A stretch of 64,000 bases of DNA, taken from NCBI GenBank assembly GCA_903876735.1, contig CAIRAW010000014.1, positions 62,001 through 126,000 of the forward strand. Reading direction: 5' to 3'. The position numbers and the translations under genes are program-made. Within the stretch, counting starts at the first letter, position 1. The number at the start of each line of letters is the position of its first letter. Source of the DNA: an uncultured beta proteobacterium. GTDB lineage: Bacteria; Pseudomonadota; Gammaproteobacteria; Burkholderiales; Burkholderiaceae_C. The notes below the pieces were generated by a model. It saw nothing but the letters and a program-made list of their open reading frames with translations. It did no database searches and was not told the DNA's origin. Below, piece after piece: positions 18,040-26,493 of the stretch.

Positions 18040-18576
18040 TTATGACTTGGAAAAGGCATTGCCCAGGGCAAAAACAGAATTTGGCACGTTCATGCGGATC
18101 GGCCGCACCGTCGGCATGCTGGAGATGGCGCGCTTGAGCGTGGGCTTGTCCTCAACCCGGAAACCCTTGGCCAATTGGTCGTCCACCAGTTTTTGCAAGG
18201 TGACCGACTCCAGAAACTCGACCATGCGCACGTTCAGGGCGCTCCACAGGTCATGTGTCATGCAGCGTTCGGACTCGCCCAGGCAGTTTTCCTTGCCGCC
18301 ACAATGCGTTGCGTCGATCGGCTCATCGACCGAACTGATAATTTCCGCCACGGTGATGTCAGCCGGGCTGCGCGCCAGCGTGTAACCGCCGCCAGGGCCG
18401 CGGGTCGACTCGACCAGTTCGTTGCGGCGCAGTTTGCCAAACAACTGCTCCAGATAGGACAGGGAGATCTGTTGGCGCTGGCTGATGGCGGCCAAAGTGA
18501 CGGGGCCATTGCTCTGACGCAAACCCAGGTCAATCATGGCGGTAACCGCAAAGCGGCCTTTGGTGGTAAGTCGCAT
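18040..18576 (-). CDS. iscR: Rrf2-family Fe-S regulator IscR
   Basis: 178 residues from MRLTTKGRFAVTAMIDL, with AAGGAG seven bases upstream; the track start runs into the promoter and uvrB. The winged helix includes ISLSYLEQLFGKLRR. The [2Fe-2S] ligands are CGGKENCLGESERCMTH: three Cys and a His, with six residues between the second and third Cys where E. coli has five. Holo-IscR represses the isc operon when clusters are plentiful. A palindromic candidate operator lies just upstream. It is the first gene of the operon. Confidence 0.95.
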   Translation of the reverse strand: MRLTTKGRFAVTAMIDLGLRQSNGPVTLAAISQRQQISLSYLEQLFGKLRRNELVESTRGPGGGYTLARSPADITVAEIISSVDEPIDATHCGGKENCLGESERCMTHDLWSALNVRMVEFLESVTLQKLVDDQLAKGFRVEDKPTLKRAISSMPTVRPIRMNVPNSVFALGNAFSKS

Positions 18577-18596
18577 CACATGCTCCTTCGATCTGT

Positions 18597-18621
18597 TTGG
18601 TTGACTAACGGAGTCAAGTAT
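18597..18621 (-). promoter_or_regulatory. Candidate IscR type-1 operator in the iscR promoter
   Basis: On the minus strand ATACTTGACTCCGTTAGTCA resembles the E. coli type-1 IscR motif (ATASTTGACTAAWWTACTCGG-like). It contains a perfect inverted repeat TTGACT-N5-AGTCAA. It overlaps a TATACT hexamer that could be the -10 box and lies about 20 bp upstream of the iscR start codon, fitting autorepression. A second imperfect palindrome, CCCAGCAATTTGCTCGGG, lies just upstream. Confidence 0.7.
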
Positions 18622-18670
18622 AGCAAGAAACCCAGCAATTTGCTCGGGTAAGCCCGAAACCGGGCCTGAT

Positions 18671-20806
18671 TTACGCAGCTTTACCGTTGGCCGCCAAAAC
18701 CACCAGGTTGTCGTGGCCGGATGCGCCAAAGGCCTGTTCTTTCAGGATGGCCAACTGGTCGCGAACGCGCGCCGCCTTTTCGAACTCGAGGTTGCGCGCG
18801 TGTTCGAGCATCAACTTCTCCAGGCGCTTGATTTCGCGCGAAATGTCTTTCTCGCTCATGTCTTCCACCTGCGCCCGCTGCACCGCATCGCGTTCCAGCC
18901 GGTCCGCTTCCTTGCCGGCTTTTTCGCTGTAGACGCCATCAATCAAGTCTTTAACCTCCTTGACGATGGAGCGCGGCGTGATGCCGTGCAGTTGGTTGTA
19001 AAGCACCTGCTTGGCACGGCGACGCTCGGTTTCGCCCATCGCCTTTTTCATCGAGTCAGTGATCTTGTCGGCGTACAGGATGGCCCGCCCATGCAGGTTG
19101 CGTGCGGCCCGGCCAATGGTCTGGATCAGCGAGCGCTCGGAGCGCAAAAAACCCTCTTTGTCAGCGTCGAGAATCGCCACCAGCGAGACTTCCGGGATGT
19201 CCAGCCCTTCACGCAGCAGGTTGATGCCGACCAGCACATCAAAAGTTCCCAGGCGCAGGTCACGCAGAATCTCGACCCGCTCAACGGTGTCGACGTCGCT
19301 GTGCAGGTAGCGCACCTTGACACCGTTGTCACTCAGGTAATCGGTCAGTTGCTCGGCCATGCGTTTGGTCAGCGTGGTGATCAGCACACGCTCGTGCTTT
19401 TCAACGCGGATGCGGATTTCCTGCAGCACATCGTCAACCTGACTGGTGGCGGGGCGCACCTCCACTTCAGGGTCAACCAGTCCCGTCGGGCGCACCAGTT
19501 GTTCCACCACCTGCCCGGTATGGTCCTTTTCCCATTGACCCGGTGTGGCCGAGACAAAAACGGCCTGGCGCATGCGGCGCTCGAATTCCTCGAACTTGAG
19601 GGGCCGGTTGTCGAGCGCGCTGGGCAGACGAAAGCCGTACTCCACCAGCGTGCTCTTGCGCGAGCGGTCGCCGTTGTACATGCCGCCAAACTGCCCAATC
19701 AGCACATGGCTCTCGTCCAGAAACATCACCGCGTCCTTGGGCAGGTAATCGGTCAGCGTCGCTGGCGGCTCGCCAGGCGCAGCGCCACTGAGGTGCCGGC
19801 TGTAGTTTTCGATGCCCTTGCAGTGCCCGACTTCGCTGAGCATTTCCAGATCGAAGCGGGTACGCTGTTCAAGCCGCTGCGCTTCGACCAGTTTGCCCAT
19901 GCCGGTCAATTCCTTGAGCCGCTCCGAGAGTTCAGTCTTGATCGTCTCCACCGCCGCCAACACCTGCTCGCGCGGCGTCACGTAATGGCTGCTGGGATAG
20001 ACCGTGAAGCGCGGAATCTTCTGGCGGATGCGCCCGGTCAGCGGGTCGAATAGTTGCAGCGACTCAATCTCGTCGTCGAACAGTTCGATGCGCAACGCCA
20101 TCTCGCTGTGCTCGGCCGGAAAGACGTCGATGGTGTCGCCGCGCACGCGGAACTTGCCGCGCGAAAAATCAATGTCGTTGCGCTGGTACTGCATGCGCAC
20201 CAGTTGCATGATCAGGTCGCGCTGGCCCATCTTGTCGCCGGCGCGCAGCGTCATGACCATCTTGTGATAAGCCTCGGGCTGGCCGATGCCGTAGATGGCC
20301 GAGACGGAAGCCACGATCACCACATCCCGGCGCTCCAGCACGCTCTTGGTGCAACTCAGCCTCATCTGTTCGATGTGCTCGTTGATGGCCGAGTCCTTCT
20401 CTATGAACAGGTCGCGCTGCGGCACGTAGGCTTCGGGCTGGTAATAGTCGTAATAACTGACGAAATACTCGACTGCGTTGCGCGGAAAGAACTCGCGAAA
20501 CTCGCTGTAAAGCTGGGCCGCCAGCGTCTTGTTCGGCGCGAACACGATGGCCGGACGACCCAGGCGCGCGATCACGTTGGCCATGGTGAAGGTCTTGCCG
20601 GAGCCGGTCACGCCCAGCAGCGTCTGGAACACCTCGCCGTCCTGGATACCGGCCACCAATTGCTCAATCGCCTCGGGCTGGTCGCCTGCTGGCGGGTAAG
20701 GCTGATACAACTCAAACGGCGAATCGGGGAAGCGCACGAACGTGCCGGCACGCAAGGCGTCGGCGTTGTCGCTGGCCAAGGTGACAGGGGGTGCGGCAAT
20801 GGGCAT
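18671..20806 (-). CDS. uvrB: Excinuclease ABC subunit B
   Basis: 711 residues from the ATG at 20806; the track adds 40 residues without family support. Walker A is [14 protein letters not shown], the beta-hairpin region is [19 protein letters not shown], and the helicase motifs [13 protein letters not shown] and QTIGRAARN are present. The C-terminal UVR motif ([27 protein letters not shown]) binds UvrC. It verifies DNA damage in nucleotide excision repair. Its 3' end lies 94 bp before iscR; a short GCCCG/CGGGC hairpin there may reduce read-through. The start has no strong ribosome-binding site. Confidence 0.96.
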   Translation of the reverse strand: MPIAAPPVTLASDNADALRAGTFVRFPDSPFELYQPYPPAGDQPEAIEQLVAGIQDGEVFQTLLGVTGSGKTFTMANVIARLGRPAIVFAPNKTLAAQLYSEFREFFPRNAVEYFVSYYDYYQPEAYVPQRDLFIEKDSAINEHIEQMRLSCTKSVLERRDVVIVASVSAIYGIGQPEAYHKMVMTLRAGDKMGQRDLIMQLVRMQYQRNDIDFSRGKFRVRGDTIDVFPAEHSEMALRIELFDDEIESLQLFDPLTGRIRQKIPRFTVYPSSHYVTPREQVLAAVETIKTELSERLKELTGMGKLVEAQRLEQRTRFDLEMLSEVGHCKGIENYSRHLSGAAPGEPPATLTDYLPKDAVMFLDESHVLIGQFGGMYNGDRSRKSTLVEYGFRLPSALDNRPLKFEEFERRMRQAVFVSATPGQWEKDHTGQVVEQLVRPTGLVDPEVEVRPATSQVDDVLQEIRIRVEKHERVLITTLTKRMAEQLTDYLSDNGVKVRYLHSDVDTVERVEILRDLRLGTFDVLVGINLLREGLDIPEVSLVAILDADKEGFLRSERSLIQTIGRAARNLHGRAILYADKITDSMKKAMGETERRRAKQVLYNQLHGITPRSIVKEVKDLIDGVYSEKAGKEADRLERDAVQRAQVEDMSEKDISREIKRLEKLMLEHARNLEFEKAARVRDQLAILKEQAFGASGHDNLVVLAANGKAA

Positions 20807-21043
20807 GACGGAAGGATTCAGGGTGAGACGCAAACTGCGTAAAGGAGCGATGGTAGCGATTTGTGCCGACGCTTTCCCGGATCTGCGCGCCAGCGGGCCA
20901 CACGCATGGAATCCGATCAAGGTCAATGTTGTGTGAAAAAGCCCGTCCCGGCGTGCAGCGCCGCCGTTAAAATTCAGGGTAAACCCGCAGCCACAGAATT
21001 TTTCCGGTTTCGTTTTTCTTTGACTTTTTTACAGGACTTCTTC

Positions 21044-22240
21044 ATGTCACTCTTTACCAATGTCGAAATGGCCCCGCGTGACCCGATTCTGGGTTTGAAT
21101 GAACAATTTGCGGCCGACACCAACCCAAACAAAGTCAACCTCGGCGTTGGTGTTTACTACGACGACAACGGCAAGCTGCCCCTGCTGCAATGCGTGCAAG
21201 CGGCCGAAAAAACCATGATGGACAAGCCCACCGCGCGCGGCTACCTGCCCATCGACGGCATTGTGGCCTATGACGCAGCGGTCAAGTCGCTGGTCTTTGG
21301 CGCGGACAGCGAACCGGTCAAATCGGGTCGCGTTGCCACCATCCAGGCCCTGGGCGGTACCGGTGGCCTCAAGGTTGGCGCCGACTTCCTGCAGCACCTC
21401 AACCCCAAGGCCAAGGTGTTGATCTCGGATCCGAGCTGGGAGAACCACCGCGCCCTGTTCACCAATGCCGGCTTCACGGTTGAAACCTATCCGTACTACG
21501 ACGCGCAGACGCGCAGCCTGAACTTCCCCGGCATGCTTGCGGCCCTGAACGCCGCCGCCGCCGGCACCGTGATCGTGCTGCATGCCTGCTGCCACAACCC
21601 GACCGGCTATGACATCACACCGGCGCAGTGGGATCAGGTGGTTGCCGTCATCAAGGCCAAGCAACTGGTGGCCTTCCTCGACATGGCTTATCAAGGCTTT
21701 GCCAACGGCCTGGCCGAAGATGGCGCTGTGGTGCAGAAATTCGTTGACGCCGGCCTGACCTTCTTTGTTTCGACCAGCTTCAGCAAGAGCTTCAGCCTGT
21801 ACGGTGAGCGCGTCGGCGCCCTGAGCGTCTTGTGCGACAGCAAGGAAGAAGCGGGACGCGTGCTGAGCCAGCTCAAGATCGTGATCCGCACCAACTACAG
21901 CAACCCGCCAACCCATGGCGGCGCCATCGTCGCTGCGGTGCTGGGCAACCCGGAGCTTCGCGCACTGTGGGAGAAGGAACTCGGTGAAATGCGCGTGCGC
22001 ATCAAGGCCATGCGTCAGAAACTGGTCGATGGACTCAAGGCCGCCGGCGTCAAGCAGGACATGAGCTTCATCACAACGCAGATCGGTATGTTCAGCTATT
22101 CGGGCCTCACCAAGGACCAGATGGTGCGCCTGCGCAACGAGTTCGGCGTCTACGGCACCGACACCGGCCGCATGTGCGTGGCCGCCCTGAACAGCAAGAA
22201 CATCAACCACGTCTGCGCATCGATCGCCAAGGTGCTCTAG
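21044..22240 (+). CDS. tyrB: Class I aromatic/aspartate aminotransferase
   Basis: 398 residues from MSLFTNVEMAPRDPILGLNE, with AGGA eight bases upstream; the track start is too early. The fold type I features are the PLP lysine in STSFSKSFSLYGERVG, the CHNPTGYDIT segment and the arginine in TDTGRMCVAAL. These enzymes transaminate aspartate and/or aromatic amino acids with 2-oxoglutarate. Aspartate versus tyrosine preference cannot be decided, so the symbol is tentative. It is divergent from uvrB with about 240 bp between. Confidence 0.9.
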   Translation: MSLFTNVEMAPRDPILGLNEQFAADTNPNKVNLGVGVYYDDNGKLPLLQCVQAAEKTMMDKPTARGYLPIDGIVAYDAAVKSLVFGADSEPVKSGRVATIQALGGTGGLKVGADFLQHLNPKAKVLISDPSWENHRALFTNAGFTVETYPYYDAQTRSLNFPGMLAALNAAAAGTVIVLHACCHNPTGYDITPAQWDQVVAVIKAKQLVAFLDMAYQGFANGLAEDGAVVQKFVDAGLTFFVSTSFSKSFSLYGERVGALSVLCDSKEEAGRVLSQLKIVIRTNYSNPPTHGGAIVAAVLGNPELRALWEKELGEMRVRIKAMRQKLVDGLKAAGVKQDMSFITTQIGMFSYSGLTKDQMVRLRNEFGVYGTDTGRMCVAALNSKNINHVCASIAKVL

Positions 22241-22248
22241 CACCCGCT

Positions 22249-22321
22249 CAAACCCGCGTTTGAGACACCGAAAGCGCCGGGGTGATGGTAGCGACTCCAT
22301 GAGTCTTGCCAAAATCACCCC
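22249..22321. other. Two hairpins after the aminotransferase gene
   Basis: CTCAAA-CCCGCG-TTTGAG lies 8 bp after the aminotransferase stop. It is followed by a longer structure, GGGGTGAT...ATCACCCC (22279-22321), enclosing GACTC-CAT-GAGTC. Neither has a T-tract, so they are not classical intrinsic terminators. They may stabilise the 3' end or mark a short dispersed repeat. The next gene starts 64 bp later. Confidence 0.45.
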
Positions 22322-22384
22322 GTCGTGGGTCCGTCCTGCCACTGGTTCGCTATGATGCGGCCACACTACTGCAACAAGCTGCCC

Positions 22385-23740
22385 ATGAAACGTCTCTGGT
22401 TCTCTCTGACTCTGGCCGGGCTGCTGGCCTTGACAACTGGAAGCGCTCTGGCCTGGAGCAACCATAGCTATGCGGCCTACCGTGCGTTCGAGCGAATGCC
22501 CGAAGTCATCAATGCCGCGCCGGTAGCGGCGGAACCACTCGAAAGCTTTCTGAAGGCACAGGAGAAGGCGATTGAAATCCTGCTTGCCGGCCAGGAAGAC
22601 TGGGCCACCGCGAAGCTCGATTTCTATCCGCCCCGCCCATCAGCGCTGGCTTTCAAGGCTGACCCCGGCCGAACCCTTGAGGCGCGCCGTCAGGCTTTTC
22701 TGATGGCGCTGCGCGTGGCACCCAACAGCAAGTTTGCGCTTTACTTTCAACCCGATCCATGGGGTGATGCAACTGATGCGAGTCGTCTGCTGGCGCACTC
22801 GGCGGTAGACACGCTGCCCGAGCAGCCCAATTCAAGCTACCGCTTTGTCGCCCTCAAGGCGGGTGAAAAAGTTGCGCCGCTGGCAGTGCTGGCCTCGGCT
22901 TGCGACGAACCGGACTACGGCCTGGACATCAATCTGTGGTCGGACAGCCCGTCCGATTGGGGCAAGGTCTACGGTTTCGGGGCGCTGCCCTTCGGCAACC
23001 CGGCGCTGTACTTCTCGACGCAGGCGCCCTTTCACATGGGCTTCTACCATGAAGACCGCGTCATTTACCTGGCAGCACCCTTTGTCAAGAAGACCTTTCC
23101 GCTGCTGCGCGTGCACCAGTACAGCAGTCTGGCTGCGCTGGCATTTCGCAGCGGCCATGCGTATTGGGGCTGGCGCTTCACTGGTCTGGCCTTGCACTAT
23201 GTACAGGACCTGACGCAGCCCTATCACGCCAGCCTGTCGCCGGGCAACGCTTCGGCCAAGCTGATTGGCATCAACCTGTTGGCAATGGCGGGGCTTGCGA
23301 AGATGAAAGACGAGATGATCGTGCTGCTCTCGAACCGCCATCTGGCGCTGGAAAAGTACCAGAATCAGATGATCTACCAGGCAGCCCAGGCCCACTCCGA
23401 AACCAGCATCGAAATATCGCTGCGCAGCAGCGACAAGGACAGCGGCTACCCATCCTGGTCCGACCTGTACCCACGTGACGTGGTCAGCCGCGAATCCCGC
23501 GCGCTGGGGGCTCGCGTTACCGACATCCTGGTTGACACACTGCCGGCGTCTTACGTGTCGGATCCCACATTTGACTTTGGTGTGAAAGAATCTGGCATCG
23601 ATCTGGTGGCAGAAATCGGCCGGCAAGACACCGCCAAACGGTCCCGGCTCGATGCGGCCACGGCCGAACTGATGGGTAATTTTGGCAGCCACAGCCGCAA
23701 CCTGGTGCGGGGCGTGCTCAAGGATTCAACCCAAAAATAG
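22385..23740 (+). CDS. Secreted phospholipase C / P1-nuclease-fold zinc protein
   Basis: 451 residues from MKRLWFSLTLAGLLALTTGS, a clear Sec signal peptide that appears to be cut after ALA. The mature protein would begin with Trp (WSNHSYAAYRAF), as do zinc-dependent phospholipase C and P1 nuclease, where the terminal Trp is a metal ligand. A second signature, GLALHYVQDLTQPYHASL, matches the HxxxDxxxPxH zinc motif of that fold. Whether it cuts phospholipids or nucleic acids cannot be told. It is longer than typical bacterial members, with an extra C-terminal 100 residues. It appears to be a single-gene unit, with no obvious partner. Confidence 0.75.
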   Translation: MKRLWFSLTLAGLLALTTGSALAWSNHSYAAYRAFERMPEVINAAPVAAEPLESFLKAQEKAIEILLAGQEDWATAKLDFYPPRPSALAFKADPGRTLEARRQAFLMALRVAPNSKFALYFQPDPWGDATDASRLLAHSAVDTLPEQPNSSYRFVALKAGEKVAPLAVLASACDEPDYGLDINLWSDSPSDWGKVYGFGALPFGNPALYFSTQAPFHMGFYHEDRVIYLAAPFVKKTFPLLRVHQYSSLAALAFRSGHAYWGWRFTGLALHYVQDLTQPYHASLSPGNASAKLIGINLLAMAGLAKMKDEMIVLLSNRHLALEKYQNQMIYQAAQAHSETSIEISLRSSDKDSGYPSWSDLYPRDVVSRESRALGARVTDILVDTLPASYVSDPTFDFGVKESGIDLVAEIGRQDTAKRSRLDAATAELMGNFGSHSRNLVRGVLKDSTQK

Positions 23741-23884
23741 ACGATCCCGGAAGTCCTTGCGACGAAAAGTCGGGGCTTGTCGAGCGCTGTGCCAGCGCTT
23801 TTGGGCCAGGACTTGTACTATCTTGAGAAAATTTGTCAATAATTGGTAGAGTCACTCCAACTGACAGGGTCAAGAACTGTTATA

Positions 23885-23895
23885 TTGCACTGCAA
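23885..23895. promoter_or_regulatory. Palindrome in the phaZ promoter (possible PhaR site)
   Basis: TTGCACTGCAA is a perfect 11-bp palindrome 24 bp upstream of the PHB depolymerase start, next to a TATATT that could be a -10 box. PhaR repressors of PHB metabolism are known to bind TGC/GCA-type inverted sequences. Assignment to PhaR is inference from position and composition only. Confidence 0.35.
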
Positions 23896-23918
23896 CATTT
23901 CCAGAAAGTGAATCTATT

Positions 23919-25307
23919 TTGCTGTACCAACTTTACGAAACCCACCGCTCCTTGATGGAGCCCTTGACCGATCTGGCGCAAACGGCTTCCAAGTTATATG
24001 GCAACCCGCTGTCGCTGGCTGGACAAAATCCGTTCGCACAGCGCCTGTCTGCGGGCTACGACCTGATGCACCGACTGGGCAAGGACTACATCAAGCCCGA
24101 ATTCGGCCTGCGCACGGTTGATGTCGACGGCATTGACGTCGCCATTCATGAGCGTGTGGAGATCAACAAGCCCTTTTGCGAGTTGCGTCGATTCAAGCGT
24201 TTCAGCGATGATCCGGCAACGCTCTCGAAGCTCAAGGGCCAGCCGGCGGTTCTGATCGTGGCGCCTTTGTCGGGCCACTATGCAACGCTGCTGCGTGACA
24301 CGGTCAAGACCATGCTCAAGGACCACAAGGTCTACATCACGGACTGGAAAAACGCGCGCCTGATCCCCTTGTCGGACGGCAAGTTCTCACTGGACGACTA
24401 CATCAACTACGTGCAGGAATTCATTCGCCATCTGCAGGGTCGCTACGGCAATTGCCACGTCATGAGCGTGTGCCAGCCGACCGTGCCCGTACTGGCTGCT
24501 GTTTCACTGATGGCCAGCCGCGGCGAGACGACGCCTTTGAGCATGATCATGATGGGCGGCCCGATCGACGCCCGCAAGTCACCCACAGCCGTCAACAACC
24601 TGGCCATGAGCAAGAGCCATGACTGGTTTGAGCACAACGTGATCTACCGTGTGCCCACCAACTTTGCTGGCGCTGGCCGGCGCGTCTATCCTGGCTTTTT
24701 GCAGCACTCTGGTTTTGTAGCCATGAACCCGAGCAACCACGCCAAGAGCCATTACGCTTATTTTCAGGACCTGATCAAGGGCGATGATGCCAGCACCGAG
24801 GCACACCGCAAGTTCTACGACGAGTACAACGCCGTGCTCGACATGGACGCCGACTACTACCTCGACACCATCAAGGTCGTGTTCCAGGAGTTCAGCCTGG
24901 TCAACGGCACCTGGGACGTCAAAGGCGTGGACGGCAAAGTGGAGCGTGTGCGCCCACAGGACATCACCACGACCGCCATGTTCTCGGTCGAAGGCGAACT
25001 CGACGACATCTCGGGCTCGGGTCAGACCAAGGCGGTCCACGGCATCTGCAGCGGGGTTGTTGCATCGGAGCAAAAACACCTGGAAGTTCCGGGCGCGGGG
25101 CACTATGGCATCTTCGCAGGAAGCCGCTGGCGTGACATCGTCTATCCGCAGGTCAAGACCTTCATCCTCAGGCACCAGCCTGCTGCAGCATCGGTAGCAG
25201 CAGCGCCTGCCACGCCGGCAAGTGTCAAGGCCAAGGCAGTCCAGGCTATCGCGAAGCCGGCCAAGCCGGCAGCCAAAGCCGCCGTCAAGAAGGTTGCACG
25301 CAAATAG
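23919..25307 (+). CDS. phaZ: Intracellular poly(3-hydroxybutyrate) depolymerase
   Basis: 462 residues. The family N-terminus LYQLYETHRSLMEP begins right after a TTG codon, so TTG is the likely start. The alpha/beta-hydrolase active site uses cysteine: VMSVCQPTVPV, with Asp in ELDDISGSGQTK and His in GAGHYGIFAG, as in Ralstonia PhaZ1. It mobilises stored PHB granules by thiolysis or hydrolysis. The last 40 or so residues are an Ala/Lys/Pro tail (AKPAKPAAKAAVKKVARK) beyond the usual domain, resembling the basic tails of granule- or DNA-associated phasins. The next gene starts 2 bp after the stop. Confidence 0.92.
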   Translation: MLYQLYETHRSLMEPLTDLAQTASKLYGNPLSLAGQNPFAQRLSAGYDLMHRLGKDYIKPEFGLRTVDVDGIDVAIHERVEINKPFCELRRFKRFSDDPATLSKLKGQPAVLIVAPLSGHYATLLRDTVKTMLKDHKVYITDWKNARLIPLSDGKFSLDDYINYVQEFIRHLQGRYGNCHVMSVCQPTVPVLAAVSLMASRGETTPLSMIMMGGPIDARKSPTAVNNLAMSKSHDWFEHNVIYRVPTNFAGAGRRVYPGFLQHSGFVAMNPSNHAKSHYAYFQDLIKGDDASTEAHRKFYDEYNAVLDMDADYYLDTIKVVFQEFSLVNGTWDVKGVDGKVERVRPQDITTTAMFSVEGELDDISGSGQTKAVHGICSGVVASEQKHLEVPGAGHYGIFAGSRWRDIVYPQVKTFILRHQPAAASVAAAPATPASVKAKAVQAIAKPAKPAAKAAVKKVARK

Positions 25308-25309
25308 CC

Positions 25310-25981
25310 ATGGCGGCCGTGGCGGATCGGGTGCTGGCGGCTTTGCCGCAAACCCAGTGCACCCGCTGCGGCTACCCTGACTGCGCCGGCTACGCGCGAG
25401 CGGTCGCATCAGGACAGGCTGCCATCAACCAGTGCCCGCCCGGCGGTGCGCAAGGAATTGAACGGCTGGCCCGCCTCACCGGCCAGCCAATCATCGCCCT
25501 GAACCCGGTCAATGGGGTTGAGGGTCCGCGCAGCACGGTCTTCATCGATGAGAACTGGTGTATCGGTTGCACCCTTTGCATCAAGGTCTGCCCGACTGAC
25601 GCCATCATGGGCAGCAACAAGCTGATGCACTCCGTGCTGGAAGCCTATTGCACGGGTTGCGAGTTGTGCCTGCCGGTCTGCCCGGTTGATTGCATTGAAC
25701 TGGAAAACGTTTCAGGCGCAGCCACCGGTTGGGAGGCATGGTCGCCGGAACTGGCGGATCAGGCACGCAGACGCTATGAATTCAATGTTTTGCGACGCCA
25801 GCGTGCGCATGACGAGAACGCACTAAGGCTTGAAGAAAAGGCCGAGCTCAAGCTGGCTGATCTGGCCGAGCATTCGCGCCACACCGACCCCGTCATACTC
25901 GACAAAAAACGTGCCGTAATCGAAGCGGCCTTGGCACGCTCGCGCGCGCAGCGGGAGTCTGGAAAGAAAAGCGGCGGTTAA
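25310..25981 (+). CDS. RnfB-like electron transport protein (three [4Fe-4S] sites)
   Basis: 223 residues; ATG 2 bp after phaZ. The N-terminal Fe-S motif TQCTRCGYPDCAGYA plus QCPPGG is the RnfB/4Fe-4S domain. It is followed by two ferredoxin repeats, NWCIGCTLCIKVCPTDAIMG and AYCTGCELCLPVCPVDCIEL. The C-terminal 75 residues are charged and helical. Unlike true RnfB there is no N-terminal membrane anchor, and no other rnf genes are present, so it is a soluble RnfB-type ferredoxin. It could serve as electron acceptor for the 2-oxoacid oxidoreductases or give electrons to Fe-S enzymes; this is inference. Confidence 0.85.
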   Translation: MAAVADRVLAALPQTQCTRCGYPDCAGYARAVASGQAAINQCPPGGAQGIERLARLTGQPIIALNPVNGVEGPRSTVFIDENWCIGCTLCIKVCPTDAIMGSNKLMHSVLEAYCTGCELCLPVCPVDCIELENVSGAATGWEAWSPELADQARRRYEFNVLRRQRAHDENALRLEEKAELKLADLAEHSRHTDPVILDKKRAVIEAALARSRAQRESGKKSGG

Positions 25982-25995
25982 GCTGCCACCCGCGT

Positions 25996-26436
25996 CTAGC
26001 CCAAGGCGTCGTTGACCTGGTCGTGAAACTCGGCCAGACTGACCGCCGCACCAATTTCGCGCGGCAGCGCGTCGCGCACCGAGAACACGCCGATGATCTT
26101 GCCAGCCGGAGTAACTATCGGCAAATGACGGAAGCCGCGCTCGATCATGATCAGCACCGCGTCCGACACCAGTGTCTCGGGACCAACGCAATAGGGGCTG
26201 CGCGTCATCACGTCGGCAACAGTAGTCGTCTCGGGGTTGAGTGCTTTTGCCAGCACCCGGGTCATCAGGTCACGCTCGGTCACAATGCCCTGCATCACCC
26301 CTGCGCCGTCGATGATCAGGACGCTGCCACAGTTGGCTTTGGTCATGGTGCAGGCTGCATCCCAGATCGTGGCCTGCGGCGCCAGACTGACGGGGTGCCG
26401 TTGCGCCATGGATTGAGAAACGGTACGTTCAGACAT
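25996..26436 (-). CDS. Tandem CBS-domain protein
   Basis: 146 residues from MSERTVSQSMAQRHPVSLAP. AGGGG upstream supports this ATG over the track's TTG. Two CBS domains span about residues 10-65 (...LIIDGAGVMQGIVTERDLMTRVL) and 75-130 (MTRSPYCVGPETLVSDA, RHLPIVTPAGKIIGVFSVRDAL). CBS pairs bind adenosyl ligands such as AMP, ATP or SAM and act as energy sensors. The stand-alone form has no output domain. It is convergent with the RnfB-like gene and lies 57 bp beyond the korB stop on the same strand, so it might be the last gene of that operon. Confidence 0.85.
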   Translation of the reverse strand: MSERTVSQSMAQRHPVSLAPQATIWDAACTMTKANCGSVLIIDGAGVMQGIVTERDLMTRVLAKALNPETTTVADVMTRSPYCVGPETLVSDAVLIMIERGFRHLPIVTPAGKIIGVFSVRDALPREIGAAVSLAEFHDQVNDALG

Positions 26437-26493
26437 GATGCGGCCCCTTTTCAAATAACGAGATGAACTTGGCTTGCTGATTGCGCCGCTGGC

